The notes: a model not told the origin generated them from the sequence alone. Numbered from the stretch's first letter, positions 23,625-32,466 are shown. The stretch: DNA of 55,700 bases from CAWBJP01 sp044867425 (GCA_044867425.1 JBIOUX010000005.1:1-55700); one strand, 5' to 3'. Translations and numbers: made by a program.

Positions 23625-25877
23625 TCACGCCAACTCGCGGTCGCAGAAGCGCCGCACCAGCTGCACGAACTCGGCCCGGGAGAACGACGCCTTGGCTGCC
23701 AGGTGGGCCACGTGGGCGGCGAGGCGCTCCCGGTCCGACGGCTCGATCGTCTTGGAGGTCAGGATCACAACCGGGATGTCGGCCGTGGCCGGGTCGGCTC
23801 GCAGCCGGTCCACCACCTCGAACCCGTCGACGCCGGGCATGAGCAGGTCGAGGATGATGAGGCCGGGTCGCTGCGCCTTGGCCGCGGCCACACCGTCTTC
23901 GCCACCCAGGACGCCGACCACGGTGAAGCCCTCGGCTCGAAGTACCGTCTCGATCAGTTCGACGGCCAGGGGGTCGTCGTCGATGGCCAGCACCGTGCAC
24001 GACCCGTTCCCCTGGACGGCGGCGGTCAGCCGGCGGAGCGTGGCCAGCAGGTCGTCCCGGCTCACCGGCTTGACCAGGTAGTCCGCCGCGCCCAGTGCGA
24101 AGCCCTTGCCCCGCTCGTCGAGCATGGAGACGATGACCACCGGGATGTGGGCGGTGGCCTCGTCGCCCTTGGCCAGGGCCAGGAAGTCCCAGCCGTCGAG
24201 GCGGGGCAGCATGATGTCGAGGACGATGGCGGCCGGGCGCAGCTGGCGGGCGGTTTCCAACCCCACCTCCCCGTCCCCGCACGTGATGACCTCGAAGCCC
24301 GCCCCCTCGAGGTAGAGGGTGAGGAGCTCGACCGACCGGCGGTCGTCCTCGATGAGGAGCACGGTCGGCCCGCCGGTCGGGTGCGGAGTCCGGGACTCCG
24401 GCACCGGTGCCGTCTGGCGGACGGGCAGGGTGAAGGTGAAGGTGCTGCCCGCTCCCCGCTCGCTCTCCACCCACAGGGCTCCGCCGTGCAGCGCCACGAA
24501 GCTGCGGGCCAAGGGCAGGCCGAGGCCGGACCCTTCCCGTTGGCCCGCCTGCTGGAACTCCTCGAAGATCCGGCGCTGGTCGGCGGCGTCGATGCCGATG
24601 CCCGTGTCGGTCACCCCCACCTGCACCGAGTCGCCCACCAGCCGGGCGCTCAGGTCGACCCGTCCGCCGTCGGGGGTGAACTTCACCGCGTTGGAGAGCA
24701 GGTTGAACACCACCTGCTTCACCTTGCGCTCGTCGGCCTCGATCTCCCCCACCTCGGGAGCGACGTCGAGCTCGAGGGCGACGCCGTGGCGGGTGGCCCG
24801 CTCCCGCACCATGGTGACGCCGCTCGAAAGCACCGCCGGGAGCGAGAAGGTGGTGAGGTCGAGCTCCATCTTGCCCGCCTCGATCTTCGACAGGTCGAGG
24901 ATGTCGTTGATGAGCAGGAGCAGGTGGCGCCCGGAGGAGAGGATGTCGGAGAGGTAGTCGGCCTGGCGCTCGTTGAGGGGCCCGAACATCTGCTCCAGCA
25001 GCACCTCGGAGAATCCGATGATGGCGTTGAGCGGAGTCCGCAGCTCGTGGCTCATATTGGCCAGGAACTCTGACTTGTGGCGGCTGGCCGCCTCCAGGTC
25101 GGCGTAGAGCCGGCCCAGCTCGTCGTTCATGCGGTTGAGGTTGGCGGCCAGCGTGCCCAGCTCGTCCCGGTTGGCCACCTCGACCCGCCCCGAGAAGTCC
25201 CCCCCGGCCAGCTCGCTCAGGCGGCGGTCCATCTCCGTGACGGGCCCGATGATCGACCAGGAGATGGCGAAGCCGAGGAGGAGGGCGAGGCCGACGCCGC
25301 CGAGGGCGACGGCGATGAAAGCCCGCCGGGAGTCTCGGTAGGCCCGCTCGTTCTCATCGACGAGGTTGGCGATGTCCGCCTCCGCCTTGTTCACCAGCTG
25401 GTTGGTGAGACGCTCGAGCTCGTCGGCCAGGGGCTCGGCCCGGACGCGCTGCACCTCCAGACCCTCGGCCACCTTCCCCTGGCGCTCGAGCTCGAGGCCT
25501 TCCGTCATCACGCCCACGAACTCGTCGTAGCGGGCCTGGATGCTCCCCAACAGCTCACCTTCGTCCCGGCCCACGAACTCCGCCCGGCCGAAGTCGTAGG
25601 ACTGGTTGAGCTGGCGAAGAGCGGCTTCGAGGGCGGCGGGGTCGGGGTCGGAGAAGGCGGCCGCCCCGGCGTAGAGCTTGAAGCTGGTGTCGCTCTGGAG
25701 CTGACGGTAGACGGACACCTTGCGTTGGAGGTTTGCCAGACTCTCGGTGCGGGCGTTGGCCTGGCCAAGGGCGTTCACGCCGATGGCTCCGATGGTGACG
25801 AGCAGCGCCACCACCGCCCCGAAGGCCACCACCAGCTTGCGATGGATGGGAACAGGGGCCCGGGCGACGAGGCGCAC
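23625..25877 (-). CDS. Hybrid histidine kinase with 4-helix sensor, HAMP and two receivers
   Basis: 750-residue inner-membrane sensor. TM1 about 15-38, extracytoplasmic four-helix-bundle-like sensor about 40-185, TM2 about 186-210, HAMP about 207-262. HisKA has phospho-acceptor His277 in NMSHELRTPLNAI, and HATPase_c about 375-490 has NLLSNAVKFTPDGG, DTGIGI and EGSGLGLPLARS. Two C-terminal receivers follow (about 505-620, LDIMLPRLDG; about 630-750, LDLLMPGVDG). The tandem substrate-binding lipoproteins encoded directly upstream are the obvious candidates for presenting ligand to its sensor domain. GTG start. No DNA-binding output; the next two genes supply it. Confidence 0.87.
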   Translation of the reverse strand: MRLVARAPVPIHRKLVVAFGAVVALLVTIGAIGVNALGQANARTESLANLQRKVSVYRQLQSDTSFKLYAGAAAFSDPDPAALEAALRQLNQSYDFGRAEFVGRDEGELLGSIQARYDEFVGVMTEGLELERQGKVAEGLEVQRVRAEPLADELERLTNQLVNKAEADIANLVDENERAYRDSRRAFIAVALGGVGLALLLGFAISWSIIGPVTEMDRRLSELAGGDFSGRVEVANRDELGTLAANLNRMNDELGRLYADLEAASRHKSEFLANMSHELRTPLNAIIGFSEVLLEQMFGPLNERQADYLSDILSSGRHLLLLINDILDLSKIEAGKMELDLTTFSLPAVLSSGVTMVRERATRHGVALELDVAPEVGEIEADERKVKQVVFNLLSNAVKFTPDGGRVDLSARLVGDSVQVGVTDTGIGIDAADQRRIFEEFQQAGQREGSGLGLPLARSFVALHGGALWVESERGAGSTFTFTLPVRQTAPVPESRTPHPTGGPTVLLIEDDRRSVELLTLYLEGAGFEVITCGDGEVGLETARQLRPAAIVLDIMLPRLDGWDFLALAKGDEATAHIPVVIVSMLDERGKGFALGAADYLVKPVSRDDLLATLRRLTAAVQGNGSCTVLAIDDDPLAVELIETVLRAEGFTVVGVLGGEDGVAAAKAQRPGLIILDLLMPGVDGFEVVDRLRADPATADIPVVILTSKTIEPSDRERLAAHVAHLAAKASFSRAEFVQLVRRFCDRELA

Positions 25878-25924
25878 CAGGGCGCTTCGCCTTGCGCGTT
25901 CGGAACCCGTCCTGACGCCGATGG

Positions 25925-27010
25925 CTACGCCTCCTTCAGTTCGATCTTCAGCTCGGCCAGGTACCGGAAGTCGGTCCCCTGTCTGATGATCTGCTCGGGG
26001 GTGCTCTTGATGAACCCGGCCTCCTTCAGGCGCAGGGCGTAGAAGCGGATGGTGTCAGCCGGGTCGTACTCCCGCCAGACGTCGTAGGGGATCTCCTTGA
26101 GGTTCTGGACGGCGTACTCGTAGTTGTCGGTGAAGCCGCCGTCGACCATGACCCGGGCCGCCCGCTCCGGGTCCTTGGCGGCCACGTCGGCCCCCCGGTA
26201 CAGCGCCCGCAGCGCCCGCTTGGTGGCCACCGGGTGCTGCTCCATCCAGTTCCGGTTGACGTTGGCCGTGCAGCAGAAGTAGTCGGACCAGGGCCGGTCG
26301 CTCATGGAGTCGACGATGACACGGCCGACCCCCTTGGCCCGCAGGTCCTGGGAGCCGGGCGGGAAGGCGACCAACCCGTCGACCTGGCCGGAAGAGAGAA
26401 GCTGGACGCCTTCGGCCGGCGGGTGGTTCACCAGCTTGACGTCTTTGCGCAGGTCGACGCCGACGTTGGCCAGGGTCACGGCCATGAACAGGCCGTCGGG
26501 ACCGGTAGGCCCGGTGACGGAGATGGTCTTGTCCTTGAAGTCGCTGATCGACTTGATGTCGCCCGTCCCGAACACCTGCCAGCAGCCCACATGGACGCCG
26601 CCCAACATGACGATGGGCTGACCGGCGTCGATCGGCACCATCATCAGGGCGCCGAAGCCCATGGCGAAGTCGAGGTTTCCCGATCCCAGGCTGGAGGCGA
26701 CGGCGGTGGCCGGCACCTTGAGGTACTGGATGTCGGTGAAGCCCTCCTCCCGCAGGAAGGGCTCGGCCACGGCCTGGGCGGCGATGCAGGAGACGGGAAA
26801 GAGGTTGGACAGGCGGATGGTGGTCGTCTCCGGCGGAGGGTCCTCCCCCGGCTTCGTCCCCTCCGCCCGGCGCTCCCCCTCGTCCCCCGCGGAGCAGGCC
26901 GGCAGCAGGGTGCCGGTGGCGGCGGCAAGGCCCAGCCCGGCCGCTCCCCGCAGCAGGGCGCGGCGGCTGAGGTGGTGAGCGTCGAGGTCCTCGAGTCGCG
27001 GCTCTCTCAT
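25925..27010 (-). CDS. Tat-exported substrate-binding lipoprotein, NMT1/SsuA-like (copy 1)
   Basis: 361 residues. N-terminus has a Tat motif (LSRRALLRGAAG) and a lipobox (LLPAC), so it is exported folded and lipid-anchored. The mature protein is a periplasmic-binding fold of the nitrate/sulfonate/thiamine-precursor (NMT1/THI5, SsuA) type: ISVTGPTGPDGLFMAVTLANVGVD, SSGQVDGLVAFPPGSQDLRAKG and DYFCCTANVNRNWMEQHPV with a Cys pair. It is closely related to copy 2, and the first 41 residues are identical. Start ATG at 27010 overlaps the copy 2 stop (TGATG). No permease or ATPase is present, so a sensory role with the downstream kinase is inferred. Confidence 0.85.
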   Translation of the reverse strand: MREPRLEDLDAHHLSRRALLRGAAGLGLAAATGTLLPACSAGDEGERRAEGTKPGEDPPPETTTIRLSNLFPVSCIAAQAVAEPFLREEGFTDIQYLKVPATAVASSLGSGNLDFAMGFGALMMVPIDAGQPIVMLGGVHVGCWQVFGTGDIKSISDFKDKTISVTGPTGPDGLFMAVTLANVGVDLRKDVKLVNHPPAEGVQLLSSGQVDGLVAFPPGSQDLRAKGVGRVIVDSMSDRPWSDYFCCTANVNRNWMEQHPVATKRALRALYRGADVAAKDPERAARVMVDGGFTDNYEYAVQNLKEIPYDVWREYDPADTIRFYALRLKEAGFIKSTPEQIIRQGTDFRYLAELKIELKEA

Positions 27011-28098
27011 CACGCCTCCTTCAGTTCTCTTTTCAGTTCCTCCAGGTAGCGGAAGTCGGTGCCGTTCTTGAGGATCTGATCTGGTGTGCTCTTGATCAGC
27101 CCGGCTTCCTTCATGCGCAGGGCGTAGAAGCGGATGCTGTCCACCGGGTCGAACTCCCGCCAGATGTCATAAGGGATCTCCCTGAGGTTCTGGACGGCGA
27201 GGTCATAGTCGGGCGTGAAGCCCAGGTCGACCAAGGCCCGGGCCGCCCGCTCCGGCTCCTTGGCGGTGATGTCGGCCCCCTTCAGCAGGGCCCGCAGCGC
27301 CCGCTTGGTGGCCACCGGGTGCTTGTCCATCCAGTAGCGGTTCACGTTGGCCGTACAGCAGAAGTAGTCCGACCAGGGCCGGTCGGTCATGGAGTCGAGA
27401 ATGACCTGGCCGATGCCCTTGGCCCGGAGATCCTGGGAGATGGGCGGGAAGGCCACCAGCCCGTCGACCTCGCCTGAGGAGAGGACCTTCGCGCCCTCGG
27501 CCGGGGCGTGGTTCACCAGCTGGACGTCCTTGCGGATGTCGATGCCCACGTTGGCCAGCGTGGTGGCCATGAACACGCCGTCGGGGCCGGTCGGCCCGCT
27601 GATAGCGATGGTCTTGCCCTTGAAGTCGCGGATCGACTTGATCCCGCCCGTCCCGAAGACCTGCCAGCAGCCCACGTGGACGCCGCTCAACATGACGAGG
27701 GGCTCGCCGGCGTCGATGCTCAGCATGATCGCGGCGGCGTAGCCCATGGTGAAGTCGGTCTCTCCGGCCGAGAGGGGGCCGGCGAGGTTGGTGGGGAGCA
27801 GCTTGAGATACTGGACGTCGGTGAACCCCTCCTCTCGCAGGAAGGGCTCGGCCATCGCCTGGGCTGCGATGCAGGAGACGGGCGGGGCCATGTGCAGCCG
27901 AATCGTGGTCGTCTCCGGCGGCGGCTCGGATTTTGCCTTGCTGACGGCGGCGCCCCCGGTATCGCCGTTGCCCCCCGAGGAGCAGGCGGGCAGCAGCGTG
28001 CCGGTGGCCGCGGCCAGGCCGAGCCCGGCCGCTCCCCGCAGCAGTGCCCGCCGGCTGAGATGGTGAGCGTCGAGGTCCTCGAGTCGCGGCTCTCTCAT
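27010..28098 (-). CDS. Tat-exported substrate-binding lipoprotein, NMT1/SsuA-like (copy 2)
   Basis: 362 residues, paralogue of copy 1. It has the same Tat motif and lipobox, then a Gly/Ser linker (SSGGNGDTGG). The binding fold carries MGYAAAIMLSIDAGEPLVMLS, IAISGPTGPDGVFMATTLANVG and FPPISQDLRAKGIGQVILDS. The two copies differ mainly in surface and ligand-lining positions (LHMAPPVSC versus LSNLFPVSC), so they may bind different ligands. ATG at 28098 overlaps the stop of a third, deleted copy. AAGGAGG provides the ribosome site in the same place in each copy, as expected from tandem duplication. Confidence 0.85.
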   Translation of the reverse strand: MREPRLEDLDAHHLSRRALLRGAAGLGLAAATGTLLPACSSGGNGDTGGAAVSKAKSEPPPETTTIRLHMAPPVSCIAAQAMAEPFLREEGFTDVQYLKLLPTNLAGPLSAGETDFTMGYAAAIMLSIDAGEPLVMLSGVHVGCWQVFGTGGIKSIRDFKGKTIAISGPTGPDGVFMATTLANVGIDIRKDVQLVNHAPAEGAKVLSSGEVDGLVAFPPISQDLRAKGIGQVILDSMTDRPWSDYFCCTANVNRYWMDKHPVATKRALRALLKGADITAKEPERAARALVDLGFTPDYDLAVQNLREIPYDIWREFDPVDSIRFYALRMKEAGLIKSTPDQILKNGTDFRYLEELKRELKEA

Positions 28099-28267
28099 CA
28101 CGCCTCCTTGAGTTCCTTCTTCAGCTCCTCCAGGTAGTGGAAGTCGGTGCCGTTTTTGATGAGCTGGTCGGGGGTGCCCTTGATGAGGCCGGCTTCCTTC
28201 AGGCGCAGGGCGTCAGCAGGGTGCGGCGGCTGAGATGGTGGTCGGGACTCCGCTGTTGCGTCACCAC
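28098..28267 (-). pseudogene. Third substrate-binding protein copy, reduced by an internal deletion
   Basis: From GTG at 28267 the frame reads DHHLSRRTLLTP, matching the Tat region (DAHHLSRRALLRG) of the intact copies, then hits TGA at 28201-28199. In the next frame the sequence continues LRLKEAGLIKGTPDQLIKN and GTDFHYLEELKKELKEA, matching the last ~38 residues of copies 1 and 2, with a stop at 28100-28098. So about 300 codons between the two ends were lost, out of frame, with the join near 28215. The promoter and ribosome site of the whole operon probably still lie just upstream, at 28270-28370. Confidence 0.8.
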
Positions 28268-28372
28268 GCCTCCTTGGAGTCCGCCGAGCCTGCGCCCAAT
28301 GGCAGCGTAGACCTCAGTTGACAGATGGTCTCCGAGACGCTGGTCTGCATGGCACCATCCGGTAGGCCGCGA

Positions 28373-29671
28373 TCAGTGGCGAGGGCGGAAGTGGCCGGCC
28401 AGGACGTTCTGGGCGATCGGGCGGCCGAGGGCGGCGCCCTCGTGCATCGAGTTCCGGTAGTGCAGGCCCGCCCAGACGCGGGCGTTGTCGACGTCGTCCA
28501 ACAGCGCGTTGAGGCTCTTGTAGGTCCGCTGGGTCTGGACGAGTTGGGGGACGGCCTCCTTGCTGGTCGCGATCGTCCACTCCACGTCGTGGGTTCCGAA
28601 GAACGCCGCCACCGCGTCCGTCAGCGCGGTCGAGAAGAAGGCGTGTCCCGATGGGTACTCGGGGTGGTTGACGGTGAGCAGAGGGGTCCAGGTGGCATCC
28701 GGGACGGTCTTGGGGTTGCCGTCTTCCGCGGCGCGCGGGATGGCGGTGCGGGGACGCCAGGTCCGGTAGGAGTACTTGGCTTCCAGGCCGGCGATGGCGG
28801 CGTCGGCGGCGGCGGTGTGCACCATGGCGAAGAGCCGGGCGGTCTCCGGGACGTCCAGGTGCCGGGCGACGGCCAGGCCGATGAGGTTGCGGTTCCAGTG
28901 GGCGTAGGCGTGCTCCGACCAGAAGTAGGCGAGGTCGGTCTGCTCTGCGGTGCGGACCGAGCTGTCCGCCCGCCCGTAGGCCTTCACCTCGTCGAAGTCC
29001 GCGACCCAACGGTCCGAGGTGAACGGGTCGGGGCCGTCGGGCCGGAACCGGGCCGGGTCGCGGAAGGTGAACGGCTTCACCTGGGCGATCTTGGCGTCCA
29101 CCGGTTCGGTGCCGCAGCCGCCGTTCGGCTCGAACTCGCCGGCCGGGGCCGGATTGGCGCTGCACCGGTAGGCCACCGCGTTGCTGAAGCCGTCGTCGGC
29201 ACGCCGGGCGAGGATTCCCGCCGCGGCGGCTTCACCGACCCCGACGCCGTCAGTCTTGGCCGGGCCGTCGGGAATCTTGGCCATGTAGGCGCCGTACTCC
29301 CCGTCGAGATAGGCGAACTGCGATGCGGCCACCCGGCCGCGGGCGGCGCGGTAGGCGGCGGTCGCCACCGCCGCCTGCACGTTTGCGCCCTCCGGGGCGT
29401 CGATGGCCGTGGTGTACGGCTCGTAGCTGCCCTCGATCGCCACCACCGCGTCGTACACGGCCAGGTGGACGATCGTGTGCAGCACCTCCGAGCTCGCCGG
29501 GGGTCGCGGCTCGCTGGCGTTGTGAATGGCGGGCTGGACGATCGCCGCCCAGTCCGTCACCGCGTTCTGGTCCGTCATCGCCGTCGGAGTCGCCACCGAG
29601 AGTGAGCTGTCGCAGGCGGACAACCCGGCCATCGAAGCGGCCAGCAAGAGCACTGACACATGTCGTTTCAT
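28373..29671 (-). CDS. Vanadium-dependent haloperoxidase/PAP2-type lipoprotein
   Basis: 432 residues. Signal peptide with lipobox LSAC (VLLLAASMAGLSACDSS) places it outside the membrane. The C-terminal half carries the vanadate/phosphate-binding signature of haloperoxidases and PAP2 phosphatases: KYSYRTWRP, HPEYPSGHAFFSTALTD and NARVWAGLHYRNSMHEG. It may halogenate or peroxidise substrates with H2O2, or act as a phosphatase; sequence alone does not separate these. TACGTT lies seven bases before the ATG, with no Shine-Dalgarno (leaderless). The palindrome at 29708-29721 sits just upstream of the expected -35. Confidence 0.82.
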   Translation of the reverse strand: MKRHVSVLLLAASMAGLSACDSSLSVATPTAMTDQNAVTDWAAIVQPAIHNASEPRPPASSEVLHTIVHLAVYDAVVAIEGSYEPYTTAIDAPEGANVQAAVATAAYRAARGRVAASQFAYLDGEYGAYMAKIPDGPAKTDGVGVGEAAAAGILARRADDGFSNAVAYRCSANPAPAGEFEPNGGCGTEPVDAKIAQVKPFTFRDPARFRPDGPDPFTSDRWVADFDEVKAYGRADSSVRTAEQTDLAYFWSEHAYAHWNRNLIGLAVARHLDVPETARLFAMVHTAAADAAIAGLEAKYSYRTWRPRTAIPRAAEDGNPKTVPDATWTPLLTVNHPEYPSGHAFFSTALTDAVAAFFGTHDVEWTIATSKEAVPQLVQTQRTYKSLNALLDDVDNARVWAGLHYRNSMHEGAALGRPIAQNVLAGHFRPRH

Positions 29672-29707
29672 GGCTCTGAACGTAAGCAGTGAGCCGGTTC
29701 CTGTCTG

Positions 29708-29721
29708 CCGTACAAGTACGG
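29708..29721. promoter_or_regulatory. CCGTAC-AA-GTACGG palindrome, probable operator of the haloperoxidase gene
   Basis: Two perfect 6-bp arms with a 2-bp centre, ending 23 bases upstream of the -10-like TACGTT (29684-29679) of the gene at 29671. The same half-sites and nearly the same distance from a -10 occur at 4510-4523. A further GTACG lies at 29729-29733. Confidence 0.6.
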
Positions 29722-29743
29722 AATTCAGGTACGCAATGGTCGG

Positions 29744-30964
29744 CTAGTCCGCGGGGGTGTTCCCGTGCCGGCCCAGCTCCTGGCGGGCGACGGTGCGGCG
29801 GTGCACCTCGTCGGGGCCGTCGGCCAGGCGCAGGGTGCGGATGTGGGCGTACATCTCGGCCAGGGGGAAGTCCTGGCTGACCCCGGCGCCGCCGTGGGCC
29901 TGGATGGCGCGGTCGATCACCCGCAACGCCATGTTGGGCACCGCCACCTTGATGCCGGCCACCTCGGTGCGGGCCGCCCTGTTGCCCTTGGCGTCCATCA
30001 GCCAGGCGGTGTAGAGCGTGTAGAGGCGGGCCTGGTCGATGTCGATGCGGGAGTCGGCGATCCACTCCTGGATGACACCCTGTTCGGCCAGCGGCTTGCC
30101 GAAGGCCACCCGGTGCTTCACCCGGTCCACCATCAGCTCCAGGGCCCGTTCGGCCACGCCGATGGTGCGCATGCAGTGGTGGATGCGGCCCGGCCCCAGT
30201 CGGGCCTGGGCGATGGCGAACCCGCCACCCTCCTCGCCCAGCAGGTTGGAGACGGGCACCCGCACGTCGGTGAAGGTGACCTCGGCGTGACCCTCCCGGT
30301 CGGTGAAGCCGAACACCTCCAGGTTGCGGTGCACGGTGATCCCCGGCGTGTCCTTGGCGACCAGCACCATCGACTGCTGGCGGTGGGCCGGGGCGGAGGG
30401 GTCGGTCTTGCCCATGACGATGAAGATCCGGCACCGCGGGTGGAGGGTGTTGGACGTCCACCACTTGTGGCCGTTGATCACGTAGGTGTCGCCGTCCCGT
30501 TCGATGCGGCACTCGATGTTGGTGGCGTCGGAGGAGGCCACCGCCGGCTCGGTCATGGCGAAGGCGGAGCGGATCCGCCCCTCGAGCAGGGGCAGCAGCC
30601 ACTGCTCCTGCTGCTCCGGGGTGCCGAACATGGTGAGGATCTCCATGTTGCCCGTGTCGGGCGCCGAGCAGTTGCAGGCCTCGGAGGCGATGGGGGAGCG
30701 GCCCATGATCTCGGCCAGGTGGGCGTAGTCGAGGTTGGAGAGCCCGTCCGTCCACTGGGTCTTGTGGGGCAGGAACAGGTTCCACAGGCCCCGCTCCCGG
30801 GCTTCCGCCTTCAGCTCCTCGATGATGGGAGGGTGCCCGTGGGGATCGCCGCCCTCGGCCAGCTGGCGGCGGTAGACCGCCTCGGCGGGGATGATCCGCT
30901 CGGCCATGAAGTGGGCCAGCTCATCCCGGAGCTTGGCCGCGGTGGGGGAGAGGGCGAAGTCCAT
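29744..30964 (-). CDS. Acyl-CoA dehydrogenase (ACAD10/11-like)
   Basis: 406 residues, full-length acyl-CoA dehydrogenase. N-terminal helical domain (ALSPTAAKLRDELAHFMAER), FAD/substrate loops FAMTEPAVASSDATNIECRI and NGHKWWTSNTLHPRCRIFIV, and C-terminal domain with ARLGPGRIHHCMRTIGVAER, RVAFGKPLAEQGVIQEWIADSRI and QAHGGAGVSQDFPLAEMYAHIRTLRLADGPDEVH. Loop and length fit the ACAD10/11 group, which acts on long-chain or 4-hydroxy acyl-CoAs. It starts five bases after the cobyrinate amidase stop, so the two are probably co-transcribed although the functions are unrelated. Confidence 0.88.
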   Translation of the reverse strand: MDFALSPTAAKLRDELAHFMAERIIPAEAVYRRQLAEGGDPHGHPPIIEELKAEARERGLWNLFLPHKTQWTDGLSNLDYAHLAEIMGRSPIASEACNCSAPDTGNMEILTMFGTPEQQEQWLLPLLEGRIRSAFAMTEPAVASSDATNIECRIERDGDTYVINGHKWWTSNTLHPRCRIFIVMGKTDPSAPAHRQQSMVLVAKDTPGITVHRNLEVFGFTDREGHAEVTFTDVRVPVSNLLGEEGGGFAIAQARLGPGRIHHCMRTIGVAERALELMVDRVKHRVAFGKPLAEQGVIQEWIADSRIDIDQARLYTLYTAWLMDAKGNRAARTEVAGIKVAVPNMALRVIDRAIQAHGGAGVSQDFPLAEMYAHIRTLRLADGPDEVHRRTVARQELGRHGNTPAD

Positions 30965-30969
30965 GCCGC

Positions 30970-32325
30970 TCAGCTTGCCACCCGCGGCCCCTGGCGGGCG
31001 CAGGCGGCGACGAAGTGCCCGACGGGGCCCGGGTCCCCGCCGGGATGGTGGTGGACGTAGGTGGCCAGCAGGTCCGGGGTGGCCCAGCCCTCGGGCCGCT
31101 CCCCGAAGCGGCTGGAGAGGACCAGGGCGTCGCCCGCCGGCTCGGTGGTGGAGTAGTGGAACTCATGGCCCCGGAAGGCGGCCCCGGCGGGACCCACGGG
31201 GGAGGGGCGGACGGTCGTCGCCTGGCGGTAGCCCAGCGTGAGGCGGTCGGTCATCCGGGCGTCGGCGGGCAGGACGCCGGCCATGTCATGGCCATCCAGG
31301 CTGCGGCCCAGCCACAGCAGCCCGCCGCATTCGGCCCAGGTGGGGAGGCCCTTGCCCACCCGGCGGCGGACCTCGGCCAGGAGCGGCTGGTTGGCGGCCA
31401 GCTCGGCGGCGTAGACCTCGGGGAAGCCGCCACCGGCCAGGAGCCCGTCGATGCCCTCGGGAAGGGCCTCGTCCCGGAGCGGGTCGAAGGGGACGGGCTC
31501 CGCCCCGGCGGCCGCCAGGGCGTCGAGGGTGTCGGTGTAGGTGAACGTGAACGCCGGCCCCCCCGCCACCGCCACCCGGACCGGCCGGGGTCCCCGAGCC
31601 GGAAGCGGCACCGGCCCCACGGCCCGCTCAGGGGCGCTCTCCGCCAGGCGGACCACGGCCGGGAGATCGATCCGCTCGGCCACGGCCGCGGCCAGCCGGT
31701 CGAGGGCGCCTTCCACCTCCGCCGGTCGTTCCGCCACCGGGACCAGCCCCAGGTGGCGGTCCCGCCAGGTGAGACGGTCGTCGGTCCGCAGCGCCCCCAG
31801 CACGGGCACGCCGCTGGGTTCCAGCGCCTCCCGCAGCAGGATCTCGTGACCGTCGGAGCCGACCCTGTTGAAGATCACCCCGGCCATCCGCAGACCCGGC
31901 TCGAAGGTGGCGAAGCCGTGGACCACGGCCGCCGCCGAGGTGGACATGGCCGCCGCGTCCACCACCAGGACCACGGGGGCGTCGAGGAGGCGGGCCACGT
32001 CGGCGGTGGACGACGGCGTGTTGTCGGCGGCCCCGTCGAAGAGTCCCATGACCCCCTCCACCACCAGCAGGCGCGCCCCGGCCGCCGCCCGTCCGGCCAG
32101 GGCCGGGATCGTCTCCGGCCCGCACAGCCAGGCGTCGAGGTTGCGGGGCGGCCGGCCGCAGGCGGCGGCGTGGTAGCCGGGGTCGATGAAGTCCGGGCCG
32201 ACCTTGGCTCCCGCCGGACGGTGGCCGGCCCGGCGCAGGGCGGCCAGCAGTCCGGTGGCCACCGTGGTCTTGCCCACGCCCGAATGGGTACCGCCGATGA
32301 CCAGGCGGGGGCCGAGGATCGTCAC
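30970..32325 (-). CDS. cobB: Cobyrinate / hydrogenobyrinate a,c-diamide synthase
   Basis: 451 residues. ATP-dependent amidation of the a and c carboxylates of the corrin ring with glutamine as N donor. N-terminal DTBS-like ATPase with IGGTHSGVGKTTVATGLL; VGPDFIDPGYHAAACGRPPRNLDAWL is diagnostic of CobB/CbiA. C-terminal class I amidotransferase domain has nucleophile Cys in WAECGGLLWLG and His in FRGHEFHYS. GTG start overlaps the stop of a 21-codon ORF (GTGA). No other cobalamin genes are in the window. Confidence 0.9.
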   Translation of the reverse strand: MTILGPRLVIGGTHSGVGKTTVATGLLAALRRAGHRPAGAKVGPDFIDPGYHAAACGRPPRNLDAWLCGPETIPALAGRAAAGARLLVVEGVMGLFDGAADNTPSSTADVARLLDAPVVLVVDAAAMSTSAAAVVHGFATFEPGLRMAGVIFNRVGSDGHEILLREALEPSGVPVLGALRTDDRLTWRDRHLGLVPVAERPAEVEGALDRLAAAVAERIDLPAVVRLAESAPERAVGPVPLPARGPRPVRVAVAGGPAFTFTYTDTLDALAAAGAEPVPFDPLRDEALPEGIDGLLAGGGFPEVYAAELAANQPLLAEVRRRVGKGLPTWAECGGLLWLGRSLDGHDMAGVLPADARMTDRLTLGYRQATTVRPSPVGPAGAAFRGHEFHYSTTEPAGDALVLSSRFGERPEGWATPDLLATYVHHHPGGDPGPVGHFVAACARQGPRVAS

Positions 32326-32387
32326 GCGGGACCGGGGCCGCTCCCCGCGAGGACCAGGCCTTCGTCGATCTCCTCCAGTGGATCCAC
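32322..32387 (-). CDS. Possible 21-residue leaderless leader peptide ahead of cobB
   Basis: GTG at 32387 opens VDPLEEIDEGLVLAGSGPGPA and ends at TGA 32324-32322, which overlaps the cobB GTG by the four bases GTGA. TAGCCT (32400-32395) lies exactly seven bases before the GTG, the spacing seen at other leaderless genes here. This suggests that ribosomes load at the tiny ORF and re-initiate at cobB, whose own start has no convincing Shine-Dalgarno. It could instead be the remnant of a longer upstream gene. Short length limits certainty. Confidence 0.4.
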   Translation of the reverse strand: MDPLEEIDEGLVLAGSGPGPA

Positions 32388-32466
32388 GGCGGTGAGGCTA
32401 CGCCGGGACGGGTGTCGTGTCCTTGTGATATAGCTCCGGGGTCCGTCGGGGTGGAGGAGGACGGTC

